This document shows positions 56,205 through 64,000 of a stretch of DNA of 64,000 nucleotides, piece by piece (position 1 is the first letter of the stretch; every line of letters begins with the position of its first letter). This stretch comes from Terriglobus aquaticus. Its GTDB lineage: Bacteria > Acidobacteriota > Terriglobia > Terriglobales > Acidobacteriaceae. The stretch is taken from positions 930,001 to 994,000 of the forward strand of contig NZ_JAGSYB010000001.1 in NCBI RefSeq assembly GCF_025685415.1, given 5' to 3'. The notes under the pieces were generated by a model. It saw only the letters and a list, made by a program, of their open reading frames with translations. It was not told the DNA's origin and did not search any database. The translations under genes and the position numbers were made by a program.

Positions 56205-57703
56205 ACGCGCGTCCGCTGCGCATTCTGCTGGTAGAAGACAACGCAGACGACGCCGCTTTGCTGGAACGGCATCTGCGGCGCTCAGGCTTTCGGCCGGATC
56301 TCAGCCGGGTCGAAACTGCCGAAGAGTTCCAGCGCGGCCTGGCGCAGCTTCCCGCTCCTGAGCTTGTTTTAGCGGACTATAATCTGCCGAGTTTCAGCGG
56401 TCCCGAAGCGCTGCACCTGCTCCGCTCGTCGGGCCAGGACATCCCGTTCATCATGATGTCGGGCGCAATGTCTGAAGAGACTGCGGTAGCCAGCATGCGT
56501 GCCGGCGCTCAGGACTATGTAATCAAGCAGAATCTGGCGCGCCTGGTTCCCGCGGTTGAACGCGAGCTGCGCGAGGCCGCCACGCGAAGTTCGCGGCGTG
56601 CCGTCGAAGCAGCATTGCACGTCAGCGAACTCCGATTCCATCGCTTGGTCGACGCCATGCCGATTGGCCTGCTGCTCGCGGACGGCCCCGGTCGCATCAC
56701 ATATGCCAACGCCTCGGCCGCTGTGCTGCTGGGTCACACCAACGGTGCCCTGTTGGACACCGACACGCGCCTGGATCATTACGGCATTGACGCGGCGGAG
56801 GCGATTCAGGAGCCGCGGGAGATATCGCTCGAGCGCGCCGACGGCACCTCTGCGGAACTACTGGTCGCGGCAACCTATTTGAATCCGGACAAGTCGGTCG
56901 ACGATCGCGAGCTTGCGATCTTTCTAGTGGACCTGAGCAAGCAGAAGCACAGTGAAGAGCTGCTGCGCCGCACCGAAAAGCTCGCCGTCGCCGGCCGGCT
57001 GGCGGCGTCCATCGCGCACGAAATCAACAACCCACTGGCGGCAGTCACGAACTGCCTCTTCCTGGTTGCCAACACTGAGCTGACCCCGGACGGCCGCAAT
57101 TTCCTTGAGATCGCGCAGAAAGAACTCGATCGCGTTGCGCAGATCACCGTTCAAACGCTGCGCTTCCACCGGCAGTCCAGCCGGCCTGTGCAGAGCGATT
57201 TGCGAGATCTGGCCGAGACGGTCCTTGCTCTGTTTGAGTTGAGATTGCGCCGTCAGGAAATCACGGTGCACCGCGACTTCGGCGGCGTGAGGCCGCTGCT
57301 CTGTTTCGAAGGCGAGATCCGGCAGGTCATCGTCAACCTGCTAGGTAACGCGATCGACGCCTCCGGCGGAGGTGGTGAAATCACGTTGCGCACGCGACAA
57401 CTGCGAACAAGCGCTCGTCCGGAACAGGGGATCGCGTTCACTATTGCGGATCGTGGGACCGGAATTCCCGCTGAAGCTCTGTGCCGTCTCTTCGAGCCCT
57501 TTTTCTCCACCAAAGGAATCACCGGCACGGGCCTCGGCCTATGGGTGTCGCAGGAGATCATCGCTCGGCACGGCGGCAACATCCGTGTCCGAAGCCGGGT
57601 GCGCACCGGCGACTCTGCCGGGTGCACCGTATTCCGCGTCTTTCTGCCGCTGGACGGAATACCAACGCCCGCCGCCAGTGCGGAGCAGGAGCTTCCGGGC
57701 TAG
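56186..57703 (+). CDS. Hybrid receiver-PAS-histidine kinase
   Basis: A 505-residue cytoplasmic protein: N-terminal receiver (10-125, pocket VEDNADD, D64 in VLADYNLP), PAS domain (about 148-250, FHRLVDAMPIGLLLADGPGR), HisKA with H278 in AASIAHEINNPLAAVTN, and HATPase (NLLGNAIDAS, DRGTGIP, GTGLGLWVSQEIIARHGG). The receiver sits ahead of the kinase rather than behind it, so kinase activity may be gated by phosphorylation. No membrane segment is present. It completes a three-gene relay, but no DNA-binding output is encoded in the cluster. Confidence 0.93.
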   Translation: MPTEAVDARPLRILLVEDNADDAALLERHLRRSGFRPDLSRVETAEEFQRGLAQLPAPELVLADYNLPSFSGPEALHLLRSSGQDIPFIMMSGAMSEETAVASMRAGAQDYVIKQNLARLVPAVERELREAATRSSRRAVEAALHVSELRFHRLVDAMPIGLLLADGPGRITYANASAAVLLGHTNGALLDTDTRLDHYGIDAAEAIQEPREISLERADGTSAELLVAATYLNPDKSVDDRELAIFLVDLSKQKHSEELLRRTEKLAVAGRLAASIAHEINNPLAAVTNCLFLVANTELTPDGRNFLEIAQKELDRVAQITVQTLRFHRQSSRPVQSDLRDLAETVLALFELRLRRQEITVHRDFGGVRPLLCFEGEIRQVIVNLLGNAIDASGGGGEITLRTRQLRTSARPEQGIAFTIADRGTGIPAEALCRLFEPFFSTKGITGTGLGLWVSQEIIARHGGNIRVRSRVRTGDSAGCTVFRVFLPLDGIPTPAASAEQELPG

Positions 57704-57738
57704 CAGGCGGGCGCGTCGTTCTGTCCTTGCGGTCTGGC

Positions 57739-58593
57739 TTAGTCGACGAACTCGACCGCAGTCTTGTGCGGGATCACGCCGCGCTCATAGCCCATATCCA
57801 GCAGCTTGCGAATCGCTTCGCGACCGTCCTCGCCGTAGTTCAGCGTGCGTTCGTTCACGTACATACCGACAAAGCGGTTCGCCAGATTGGTGTCCAGGTC
57901 GCGGGCGAACTGCATCGCGTATTCCAATGCTTCGCTGCGGTTGTCGAGCGCATGCTGAATGCTGTCGCGTAGAGCCTGGGTGCACACGTGCATCGCTTCC
58001 GCCCCCAGCGAGCGGCGAATCGCGTTGCCGCCCAACGGCAGCGGTAGCCCGGTCAGGTCGCGCCACCACTGGCCCATGTCCAGCACTTTGTGCAGACCGC
58101 TCTGCGCATACGTCAATTGACCCTCGTGAATGATCAGGCCTGCTTCATACTCGCCGCGCAGAACCGCCGGAATGATCTGGTCGAAGGGCACCGTGACCGT
58201 CTCAACCTCGGGCGCGAACAGCTTCAGCGACAGGTAAGCCGTGGTCAGCACACCCGGAACCGCGATGCGGACCTTCTTCACTTCGTCCTGCGACATCGGG
58301 CGGGTCGCAATGATCATGGGACCGTAGCCTTCACCCACGGACCCACCGCACGCCATGAGCGTGTACTCCTCCTGCATGTAGGGGTAAGCGTGGAAGGAGA
58401 TGGCGGTCACATCGTAGTAGGGGTCGTGAATCGCGCGCTGATTCAGAGTCTCGATATCGGTGAGCACATGGGTGAACTTGTACCCGGGGACGCGGATCTT
58501 GTTCGTGGCCAGACCGTAGAACATGAAGGCGTCGTCGGAATCCGGGCTGTGCGCGATCTTGATCTCGCGCACGTCAACTGCGGTACTGCTCAT
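57739..58593 (-). CDS. mqnD: Menaquinone biosynthesis protein MqnD-like (1,4-dihydroxy-6-naphthoate synthase)
   Basis: Futalosine-route enzyme forming 1,4-dihydroxy-6-naphthoate from cyclic dehypoxanthine futalosine. The 284-residue periplasmic-binding-protein-like fold begins IKIAHSPDSDDAFMFYGLAT, the family hallmark, followed by DVTAISFHAYPYM, YGPMIIATRP, IIHEGQLTYA and LPLPLGGNAI. The ATG at 58593 (AGGTG upstream) is chosen over a GTG 9 bp earlier. MqnA is a paralogue; the SPDxDDAFMF and IHEGQLTY motifs favour MqnD. It follows bioY by 34 bp on the same strand. The rest of the pathway is not in the window. Confidence 0.88.
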   Translation of the reverse strand: MSSTAVDVREIKIAHSPDSDDAFMFYGLATNKIRVPGYKFTHVLTDIETLNQRAIHDPYYDVTAISFHAYPYMQEEYTLMACGGSVGEGYGPMIIATRPMSQDEVKKVRIAVPGVLTTAYLSLKLFAPEVETVTVPFDQIIPAVLRGEYEAGLIIHEGQLTYAQSGLHKVLDMGQWWRDLTGLPLPLGGNAIRRSLGAEAMHVCTQALRDSIQHALDNRSEALEYAMQFARDLDTNLANRFVGMYVNERTLNYGEDGREAIRKLLDMGYERGVIPHKTAVEFVD

Positions 58594-58627
58594 CAATGTC
58601 ACCTGTTTCGAAAGTCAGAGTGGAGGG

Positions 58628-59224
58628 TTACTGGCGCGTGCGAGCCGACCACGCAGCAACGATGCCGGAAGCCGCAAGAATCTTGACGATCTCGCCCGGC
58701 AGGAACGGGATCACTGCAGCGTTCAGCACGGTGCGCACGCCGGCATGCGACAGCAGCGCAAGCTGCGATGCTCCCGCGGCGAACAGCACAACCGTTGCGG
58801 CGAGGCAGGCGAACACGGCAGCGAGGAACGGACGACGCGAGCGCAGAGCAGGGTAGAGCGTTCCAGCGATCATGGCCACCAGCGGATAGCTCCAAAGGAA
58901 GCCTCCCGTCGGCCCTGCAAGCTGCAGCAATCCACCCGGGCCATGCGGCGAAAACACCGGCAGTCCCATGGCACCCTCGGCCAGGTACAGCAGCATGGTC
59001 GCGCAGCCAAGCGCCGGACCCGCGAGCATCCCCACCAGCAGAACTGCCATCGGCTGCAGCGTCAGCGGCACGGGGGTAAACGGCAAGGGAACTGAAACAT
59101 GCGCGGCTACCGCGACCGCCAGGCTCCCCAGCAGGGCCAGGCTGGCCTTGCGAAGCCAAAGAGCGCCGCGGGATTGCGCAGCATGGGATGTTCCGGCCAG
59201 GGTTGCGGTCGATTCTTTGACCAT
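58628..59224 (-). CDS. bioY: Biotin transporter S component BioY
   Basis: Substrate-binding membrane protein for biotin, working alone or with an ECF energising module. The 198-residue protein has about six helices. Family motifs: VSVPLPFTPVPLTLQPMAVL, LYLAEGAMGLPVF, GGLLQLAGPTGGFLWSYP and the late helix ending AAVIPFLPGEIVKILAA. GAGGAG lies 9 bp before the ATG at 59224. Its presence makes sense with the accB/accC genes in the same window, since these need biotin. A 9-bp stem hairpin lies in its leader (59286-59314). Confidence 0.95.
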   Translation of the reverse strand: MVKESTATLAGTSHAAQSRGALWLRKASLALLGSLAVAVAAHVSVPLPFTPVPLTLQPMAVLLVGMLAGPALGCATMLLYLAEGAMGLPVFSPHGPGGLLQLAGPTGGFLWSYPLVAMIAGTLYPALRSRRPFLAAVFACLAATVVLFAAGASQLALLSHAGVRTVLNAAVIPFLPGEIVKILAASGIVAAWSARTRQ

Positions 59225-59285
59225 CACAAACGTCTCCTCAAGAAAAACTGACGGCACCTCCCATTGTAAGCGGGCCGAAGATCCA

Positions 59286-59314
59286 CCAGTGCGGCCGCCT
59301 TTCGACCGCACTGG
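59286..59314 (-). promoter_or_regulatory. Strong hairpin in the bioY leader region
   Basis: CCAGTGCGG (59286-59294) and CCGCACTGG (59306-59314) make a perfect 9-bp stem with an 11-base loop, 62 bp upstream of the bioY start. It could be a leader attenuator, a protein operator, or the 3' end of something on the other strand. No biotin-repressor operator of the known BirA type is visible. Confidence 0.4.
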
Positions 59315-59366
59315 ACCAGCTAGCACGGAAGGAGTGTGCCTTCAAAGGTTCATGCCGCGTTTGCGG

Positions 59367-59383
59367 TTGGACATACGGTCCAA
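59367..59383. promoter_or_regulatory. Palindrome TTGGAC-N5-GTCCAA between bioY and ftsB-like gene
   Basis: Perfect 6-bp inverted arms with a 5-bp spacer, 23 bp before the plus-strand ATG at 59406 and in the shared divergent region. The size suits a dimeric regulator. No candidate regulator gene is nearby. Confidence 0.35.
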
Positions 59384-59405
59384 AGCGCGGCACCATAGCA
59401 GTGCG

Positions 59406-59774
59406 ATGGCAACTTCCTCCAACCGCAAATCGCATGGCAAGTGGATGACACGCCTGTCCCGCCTGGGCGAGCATCTCTACGGCAACCGCCGTCGTATCGC
59501 CACCGTCGCAGTCGCGGTGCTCGCGGTGCTGCTGGGCTACCATGTCGTGTTCGGACGGGATGGGCTGACCGCCTTCCGCAACAAGCAGCACGATCTCCGC
59601 GATCTGCGAACCGAAACAAGCAATCTGCAAAGGGAGAACGGGGAACTCCAGGGTCACGTCGACCGCTTGGCGAACGACCCCAACGCGATCGAGCACCAGG
59701 CTCGCGAAGACCTGCACTACACTCGCCCGGGTGAAGTGATCGTGACGCTGCCTGCGAACGACTCCAAGCACTAG
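59406..59774 (+). CDS. Septum formation initiator (FtsB/DivIC-like)
   Basis: A 122-residue bitopic protein of the divisome FtsB/DivIC family. It has a basic cytoplasmic N-terminus, one membrane helix (about 32-50, TVAVAVLAVLLGYHVVF), a coiled coil (about 58-90, FRNKQHDLRDLRTETSNLQ) and the family tail IEHQAREDLHYTRPGEVIV. The tail motif (an Ala-Arg-Glu-x-L segment followed by PGE) is diagnostic. The start is set at 59406 because the longer frame has no membrane signal. It ends at a bidirectional terminator. Confidence 0.92.
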   Translation: MATSSNRKSHGKWMTRLSRLGEHLYGNRRRIATVAVAVLAVLLGYHVVFGRDGLTAFRNKQHDLRDLRTETSNLQRENGELQGHVDRLANDPNAIEHQAREDLHYTRPGEVIVTLPANDSKH

Positions 59775-59785
59775 CTTCAAAGTTG

Positions 59786-59813
59786 AAAGGCCGGACAAAG
59801 CGTCCGGCCTTTT
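59786..59813. terminator. Bidirectional intrinsic terminator
   Basis: AAAGGCCGGAC (59786-59796), loop AAAGC, GTCCGGCCTTTT (59802-59813): an 11-bp stem flanked by A- and T-runs. It ends both the ftsB-like gene and the convergent secreted-protein gene. Confidence 0.9.
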
Positions 59814-60406
59814 CAGTTCACTCGCAGACTTCCGTCCAGGTCGACCGCAAGCATTGCGTCCTGCACCAGCATGCTGTGGATCTTCAAGTGGTCGAGCGTC
59901 AACTCATACCCAGTGCTCTGTTGCGACTTCGCCAGCGCGTTTCGTAGCAGGTCGGCTGCGTTGATCTTCAGCTTCTGCGGCAGCTTGCGGCTGAGGAATG
60001 GAATCAGGAGAGCATCCAGCTCTTTGTTCCCGGTGAAACGGTCGATGCGGGCATCGCGGAAGCCGATCGTTTCGCCTTCCGCGTCCGGTACCACCGACAC
60101 GTCCGCTTCCGTGTTGAATCCAACACCGACGCACTTGCCAAACATGCCAGCGCCCAATCGGGAATGGGTGTGAACATGAATGACCACGCGATCGTCTTGG
60201 AAGCGCACGGACGGCTGGTCTACGTAAACAAAGCAGGCCGATTTGGTGTCGCCCTTGATGTAGTAGCGGCCGTCCGGACCGGTGAAGAGCTGCTGCTGCA
60301 AGGTCCGCTCCATCGCGGATGCGGTGACCTTCAACTCAATGGCGCGTGCCTGGATGGTTGCGAGCAACATGAAAGCCGAGACGAGCAGGATTCGGGAAAA
60401 GCGCAC
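59813..60406 (-). CDS. Secreted protein of unknown function
   Basis: A 197-residue protein starting at a GTG with signal peptide (RILLVSAFMLLATIQARA). The mature part alternates beta strands (RVVIHVHTHSRLGAG, ADVSVVPDAEG) and ends with a helix-strand element (LTLDHLKIHSMLVQDAMLAVDLDGSLRV). The plan resembles small lipid-binding DUF1439/LmeA-like tubular proteins, but I cannot confirm a family. It contains two Cys (DTKSACFVYVD and FGKCVGVGFN) that could pair. It starts 3 bp after the peptidoglycan-binding gene ends, so the two are probably co-transcribed. Confidence 0.7.
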   Translation of the reverse strand: MRFSRILLVSAFMLLATIQARAIELKVTASAMERTLQQQLFTGPDGRYYIKGDTKSACFVYVDQPSVRFQDDRVVIHVHTHSRLGAGMFGKCVGVGFNTEADVSVVPDAEGETIGFRDARIDRFTGNKELDALLIPFLSRKLPQKLKINAADLLRNALAKSQQSTGYELTLDHLKIHSMLVQDAMLAVDLDGSLRVN

Positions 60407-60409
60407 GAG

Positions 60410-60838
60410 CTATTCCGCAGGGCTGATCAGGTTGGTAGACCCGGTCCCAGAGCCACCAGGATTCGCGCCCAAGCCCAGCTTGATCAAGGCACGCGAGTCG
60501 GGAATCAGCTTGGTCTGCCAGCCGTTGTCTGCCTGCAGTTTGCGCATTGCGTCGGCGCTCGCGTCATCCCAATGACCCGACGAGCTCTGCAGGTACCCGG
60601 CCTTGACCAGGGCGCTCTGAATCTCCGTAGCACGAGCATCATCGATGGCGCGAGGACGCGAGGAACTGGCGGCGTGTGACGCGGTGCGCGAAGCGTGGCC
60701 GCCCTGGACCCGGTGATGCGAGCGGGGGGACGTCGGTCCTCGGCGCACGTGAGAGGCCGACGCGGTCATTGGAATCAGGCTGCTGGTCAGCACACCGCCC
60801 AGCAGAAGCATGCAGCGAAGGTGAGAAGAAGAAATCAT
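60410..60838 (-). CDS. Secreted peptidoglycan-binding-domain protein
   Basis: A 142-residue exported protein. The ATG at 60838 gives a signal peptide (LRCMLLLGGVLTSSLIPMTASA). A basic Ser/His/Arg-rich linker (28-62) precedes one peptidoglycan-binding-domain-1 repeat (about 63-115: ATEIQSALVKAGYL, GHWDDASADAMRKLQADNGW). The tail is Gly/Ser-rich. It probably anchors to the cell wall; no catalytic domain is present. The gene immediately downstream is a secreted protein, an apparent two-gene envelope operon. SD support is weak. Confidence 0.8.
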   Translation of the reverse strand: MISSSHLRCMLLLGGVLTSSLIPMTASASHVRRGPTSPRSHHRVQGGHASRTASHAASSSRPRAIDDARATEIQSALVKAGYLQSSSGHWDDASADAMRKLQADNGWQTKLIPDSRALIKLGLGANPGGSGTGSTNLISPAE

Positions 60839-60978
60839 CAGGAGATCTCGCAGGTGTGAGTGTCTGAGCAGTCCCCAGGTAGGGGCTGCGCCGTGCGGCA
60901 AATTCAGCGTACACAGCGTATTCACACGCGCGCAACCGGGGAACGGCTGCATGGTTACGTGAAAACGGAGCAACAGAG

Positions 60979-61000
60979 ACCGGCGCTCGAAAGCGCCGGT
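60979..61000 (-). terminator. Hairpin after the DegP gene
   Basis: ACCGGCGCT (60979-60987), tetraloop CGAA, AGCGCCGGT (60992-61000). A very stable 9-bp stem 21 bp beyond the protease stop; on the minus strand a moderately T-rich stretch follows (CTCTGTTGCTCCGTTTT). Confidence 0.65.
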
Positions 61001-61021
61001 TCCGTATGCGTCTACTTCTGG

Positions 61022-62686
61022 TTATGGCAAGGTTCCGCCGATGAAGTTGTTGCTCTTTTCCCGGTTACGCGGTGACCGGATCACAAGCACCACGTCATCG
61101 CCGCTCTTCAGACCGTTGACCAGGTTGCGGAACTGCTCTGGGTTGTTGACCGGCTTGCGGTTGATCTCGACGATGATGTCACCCTTCGAGAGACCGAACG
61201 GGCTCAGGTCTTCCGCGAACGATCCCGGAGTCACGCCTGTCACCAGCACGCCACCCGACAGACCCTGCTGCTGCAGAACGTTCGCCGGAACCGCCTGGAT
61301 CGTGATGCCCAGCTTGCCGTTGCTCGACTGTCCGTTGGCCTGATCGCCGTTGTCGTCACCGTCATCCTTGCCGGCGTTGTTGGCCGCGGCTTCCACGTTC
61401 TTGCGATCCGTGATGCCTACCGTCGCCGTACGCTGTTCCGTACCGCGCAGATAGCCGATCTGTACCGTCGATCCGGGCTTGCGGGCGGAGATGTTGGCGA
61501 CCAGGTCGTCCCCATCCTTCACCGGCTTGCCGTCGATCGTGGTGATCACGTCCTGCGGCTGCAGACCAGCCTTGGCGGCGGGCAGACCCGGAGTCACGCT
61601 GCTCACCAGGACACCGCCCTTAGCAAAGCCATACTGCCGGCTCACGGCAGAGGGAAGACCCGCCTGGAACTGGATGCCGATCGATCCGCGCACCACCTTG
61701 TGCTCGGGCGAGATCAGCTGGTTGTACACGTCGACGACCGTGTTGGACGGCATCGCAAAACCCACACCCTGCGACCCCATGCCGCTGGTGTAAATCGCGG
61801 TGTTCACGCCGATCACCTCACCCTTCATGTTCAGCAGCGGACCACCGGAGTTGCCGGGGTTGATCGCCGCGTCGGTCTGGATGAAGCGCTGAAATTGCGA
61901 GGGCGCAGGACCGTCGGTGATGGTGCGGTTCTTCGCCGAAACAATGCCGGCGGTAACCGTCTGCGATAGCGAGAACGGGCTGCCAATCGCCAGCACCCAA
62001 TCACCCACCTGCTCGGCATCGCTATTGCCCAGCTTCACGGTCGGCAGCGTGCCGTTGTAATCAATCTTGATCACGGCCAGGTCTGTGTCTTTGTCGGTGC
62101 CGATCACGTGCGCCGGACGGCCCTGATCGCTTTCCGAATCGGTCGACAGCTTCACATAGATCTTGTCGGCCTTGTCTACCACGTGATTGTTGGTGATGAT
62201 GTAACCGCGCGAATCAACAATAAAGCCCGAGCCCAGCGCACGACGCTCGCCGCCGCCCTGGTCATCATCGTCCCCGCCGTCACCACCGCCCGGCCCCTGC
62301 CCGCCAAAGAAGCGGTTGAAGAAATCCTGCATGTCGCCTGGGTCGCCCGATCCGCTGCCACCACCGCCGCGACGGCGATTGCGGTTGGCGCGGGGCGCCG
62401 CGCTCTGCTTGGGGAACTGCTCGGTGTTGATGTTAACGACAGCCGGGCCAACCTGCTTGGCGATCGTCGTGAACTGGTTCGGCGTGCTGCTTTCGCCTGA
62501 GGGGACTCTCAGGGGTGTCGCGTCGTGGCTGTCAACCGCCTGCTGCGCGCCGTGTACGGTGCCCGTCAGTACCGACCCGGTAAGAATGCCCGCCGAAAGG
62601 GTACCCAGCAGGGCAAAGGTGGCGAGAAGCCGATGATCGCGCACGCGCTCGGCAAAAGTGGTGCTCTGGACGTTCTTCGAATCCAT
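61022..62686 (-). CDS. degP: Periplasmic serine protease/chaperone, DegP/HtrA family
   Basis: Envelope quality-control protease, 554 residues from the ATG at 62686 (AGGA upstream). An N-terminal anchor or signal lies at about 20-43. The trypsin-like domain has H168 (TNNHVVD), D202 (DTDLAVIKID) and S280 (NPGNSGGPLL). Two PDZ domains follow (about 325-420 and 460-545, with GIQFQAGLPSAV and GKLGITIQAV regions). Between the anchor and protease core, the LA-loop region is an unusual Arg/Gly/Asp-rich stretch (about 99-150), including GGDGGDDDDQGGGE. Linkers rich in Asn/Asp/Gly precede PDZ2. A stable hairpin follows the stop. Confidence 0.95.
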   Translation of the reverse strand: MDSKNVQSTTFAERVRDHRLLATFALLGTLSAGILTGSVLTGTVHGAQQAVDSHDATPLRVPSGESSTPNQFTTIAKQVGPAVVNINTEQFPKQSAAPRANRNRRRGGGGSGSGDPGDMQDFFNRFFGGQGPGGGDGGDDDDQGGGERRALGSGFIVDSRGYIITNNHVVDKADKIYVKLSTDSESDQGRPAHVIGTDKDTDLAVIKIDYNGTLPTVKLGNSDAEQVGDWVLAIGSPFSLSQTVTAGIVSAKNRTITDGPAPSQFQRFIQTDAAINPGNSGGPLLNMKGEVIGVNTAIYTSGMGSQGVGFAMPSNTVVDVYNQLISPEHKVVRGSIGIQFQAGLPSAVSRQYGFAKGGVLVSSVTPGLPAAKAGLQPQDVITTIDGKPVKDGDDLVANISARKPGSTVQIGYLRGTEQRTATVGITDRKNVEAAANNAGKDDGDDNGDQANGQSSNGKLGITIQAVPANVLQQQGLSGGVLVTGVTPGSFAEDLSPFGLSKGDIIVEINRKPVNNPEQFRNLVNGLKSGDDVVLVIRSPRNREKSNNFIGGTLP

Positions 62687-62876
62687 GAAAGTTCGTGTCC
62701 TCAGGTACTGCCTTGGAAGCCGTTCCCGGCCTTCTCTGCGGTTTAGACGCAAATGGCCCGCTTGAGTATGCTGCATCGCAGCGGCCCTATGAAGCAGTGT
62801 CTCAGGTTGGCCGTTGATGAGCCGGAGCTTCGCCCCCAAACCGTTGCAGTAGGGCATGAAGTCCCATCTGCAAGGC

Positions 62877-64000
62877 TCACGATCGCGTGGCCCCTCGAAC
62901 CCTGCCAGTTGCGGGAAGTGCCTGCAGGTACTCCGCGCTGCTTACGTCCAGCAGCACCAGCAGGATGCGCCGCAGCGCCAGCTCGCGACCCGTGCTGTCA
63001 TACCACTCCTTCAACGTGTGAATGCCGCCGGCGGTCCCGCCCGCTCCCATCGCGACCGCATCCCGCCCTTGCGCCAGCGGCAGGTTCGCATCCGTCGAAC
63101 CGATCCGCTCCTCCGTTCGAAGACGCAGGTGGCGATCGACCGCCCGAACACTTGCCAGCACTGGCGACTGAGGGTCCAGAGCACCGGCCGGCCGGTCACC
63201 GATGCACTCGATGCGAAACGTCAGCACGCCTCGTGACGCCTGCGCGTTGCTGGCCAGCACCGCATCCTCCACCGACCGGTACAGCAGCACCTCCAACCGC
63301 ACCAGCTCATCCGCCGAAACCGAACGAATATCTACCAGCGCCGTTGCCTGCTCCGGGATGCTGGTAACGCTACTGCCGCCCTCTAGGCACCCCACGTTGA
63401 ACACAGTGCGTGGATGCTGCGGGATTGGCTCGGCAACACACCGGGCCAGTGCACCGGCCAGCACCATCACGGGATTGGCGATCTCCGGCTCCGTCCAGGC
63501 GTGACCACCAGGGCCGTTCAGCACCACACGGAACCGCCGCGACCCAAGTCCGCGCGTCACCAGCGTCTCAGTACCCGCGCCCTCCAGCGCAATGGACGCG
63601 ACCACGTCGCGCGCCACGGCCGAGCGCTCGAAGATGTGCCGCATCCCGCGCAGGTTCCCCTCGGCCTCTTCGCCAACATTCGCCGCAAATAACACATTGG
63701 CGGTGTAAGCCTCGGGCTCAGCCGCGCTCACTGCCGCCAGGGCCAGCAGCGCGGCCAGACCCGCACCATTGTCGGCAGCACCGGGGGCGCGCAGCAGCGA
63801 TCCGTCTTGGACCGGGGCAATCTGCACGGCTGCGGAAAAGACGGTGTCCAGATGCGCAGACAGCAGGACCACTGGCTCTCCGGCCTGCGGCGCGCGAAGC
63901 CAGCCCAGGGCGTTGCCCTCCTCGTCGAGGTGAACGCCGCACAGGCCTATCTCGCGAAAGCGGTCAGCGAACCACGACGCGCGGTCGTGCTCCCCAAACG
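62877..64000 (-). CDS. M20-family metallopeptidase (partial, N-terminus beyond window)
   Basis: Zinc-dependent aminoacylase or carboxypeptidase-like enzyme. The frame stays open from the right edge (FGEHDRASWFADRFREIGL) to the stop at 62877. Metal ligands: LLSAHLDTVF (His and Asp), GAADNGAGLAALLAL (bridging Asp) and AANVGEEAEGN (catalytic Glu pair). The dimerisation insert contains GPGGHAWTEPEIANPV. The later terminal His ligand is less certain (AGGIHTLKEWYD). At least 374 residues are encoded in the window, so only the start is missing. It lies upstream of degP by 190 bp on the same strand. Confidence 0.88.
   Translation of the reverse strand, partial: FGEHDRASWFADRFREIGLCGVHLDEEGNALGWLRAPQAGEPVVLLSAHLDTVFSAAVQIAPVQDGSLLRAPGAADNGAGLAALLALAAVSAAEPEAYTANVLFAANVGEEAEGNLRGMRHIFERSAVARDVVASIALEGAGTETLVTRGLGSRRFRVVLNGPGGHAWTEPEIANPVMVLAGALARCVAEPIPQHPRTVFNVGCLEGGSSVTSIPEQATALVDIRSVSADELVRLEVLLYRSVEDAVLASNAQASRGVLTFRIECIGDRPAGALDPQSPVLASVRAVDRHLRLRTEERIGSTDANLPLAQGRDAVAMGAGGTAGGIHTLKEWYDSTGRELALRRILLVLLDVSSAEYLQALPATGRVRGATRS

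Noticed and set aside
62687-62730. SigmaE-like promoter (GGAAC ... CTGA) before degP
   Set aside because: The match is partial, the spacing is uncertain, and the window gives no evidence for a SigmaE homologue. It was not listed as a feature.

Overview
The window reads as high-GC chromosomal DNA from an aerobic, free-living Acidobacteriota bacterium, probably class Terriglobia (a Terriglobus/Granulicella/Edaphobacter-like genome). This is inferred from the combination of a GWxTD-domain protein, a very large NHL/Ig/choice-of-anchor-D secreted protein, a CadC-like winged-helix/TPR membrane regulator, a futalosine-type menaquinone gene (mqnD) and many secreted proteins of unknown function. No phage structural genes, transposases, rRNA or CRISPR arrays are visible. 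Two tRNA genes are present, Leu(UAA) and Lys(CUU). Both window edges cut through genes: a sensor kinase on the left and an M20 peptidase on the right.

Layout. 1-4.1 kb: a small glycan locus with a short Y_Y_Y-type sensor kinase, an MFS anion/sugar symporter and a divergent GH29 alpha-L-fucosidase. 4.1-14.5 kb: a block bracketed by an intact tRNA-Leu gene and a displaced copy of its 3' half. It holds a membrane one-component regulator, a small CPxC protein, a 1415-residue surface protein, a small beta-barrel and a secreted subtilisin-like protease. This is the best candidate in the window for an undescribed mobile or surface system. 14.5-20.1 kb: an ATP-grasp protein, an FAD oxidoreductase, and a tightly overlapping apbE / Gfo-Idh-MocA / ABC-ATPase operon.

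20.1-30.0 kb: a long arginine operon on the minus strand, argR-argC-argB-argD-argF-argG-argH, then an ArgA-like GNAT and a phosphodiesterase, mostly with overlapping or abutting genes. A promoter overlapping a pair of ARG-box-like palindromes lies between argR and the divergent gltB. Together these genes join nitrogen assimilation (glutamate) to arginine synthesis, with ArgR as the likely repressor.

30.3-45 kb: gltB (no gltD beside it), a long-chain acyl-CoA synthetase, a small HTH protein, a Tat-exported phosphoesterase, then pepP-accB-accC-thiE and two APC-family amino-acid permeases. 45-54 kb: a 914-residue secreted protein of unknown function, an ABC ATPase plus HlyD/MacA adaptor lacking a permease, and divergently a GWxTD protein followed by a carboxypeptidase-regulatory-domain/beta-strand-rich protein. 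54-64 kb: tRNA-Lys, a three-gene phosphorelay (CHASE3 kinase, single-domain receiver, receiver-PAS-kinase), bioY-mqnD, a FtsB/DivIC-like divisome protein, two small secreted proteins, a DegP/HtrA protease and the M20 peptidase.

All gene calls come from reading the translations. Starts were moved from the longest open frame where a Shine-Dalgarno sequence, a signal peptide or an overlap with the upstream stop decided it. Functional claims rest on recognised motifs only; no database search was run.
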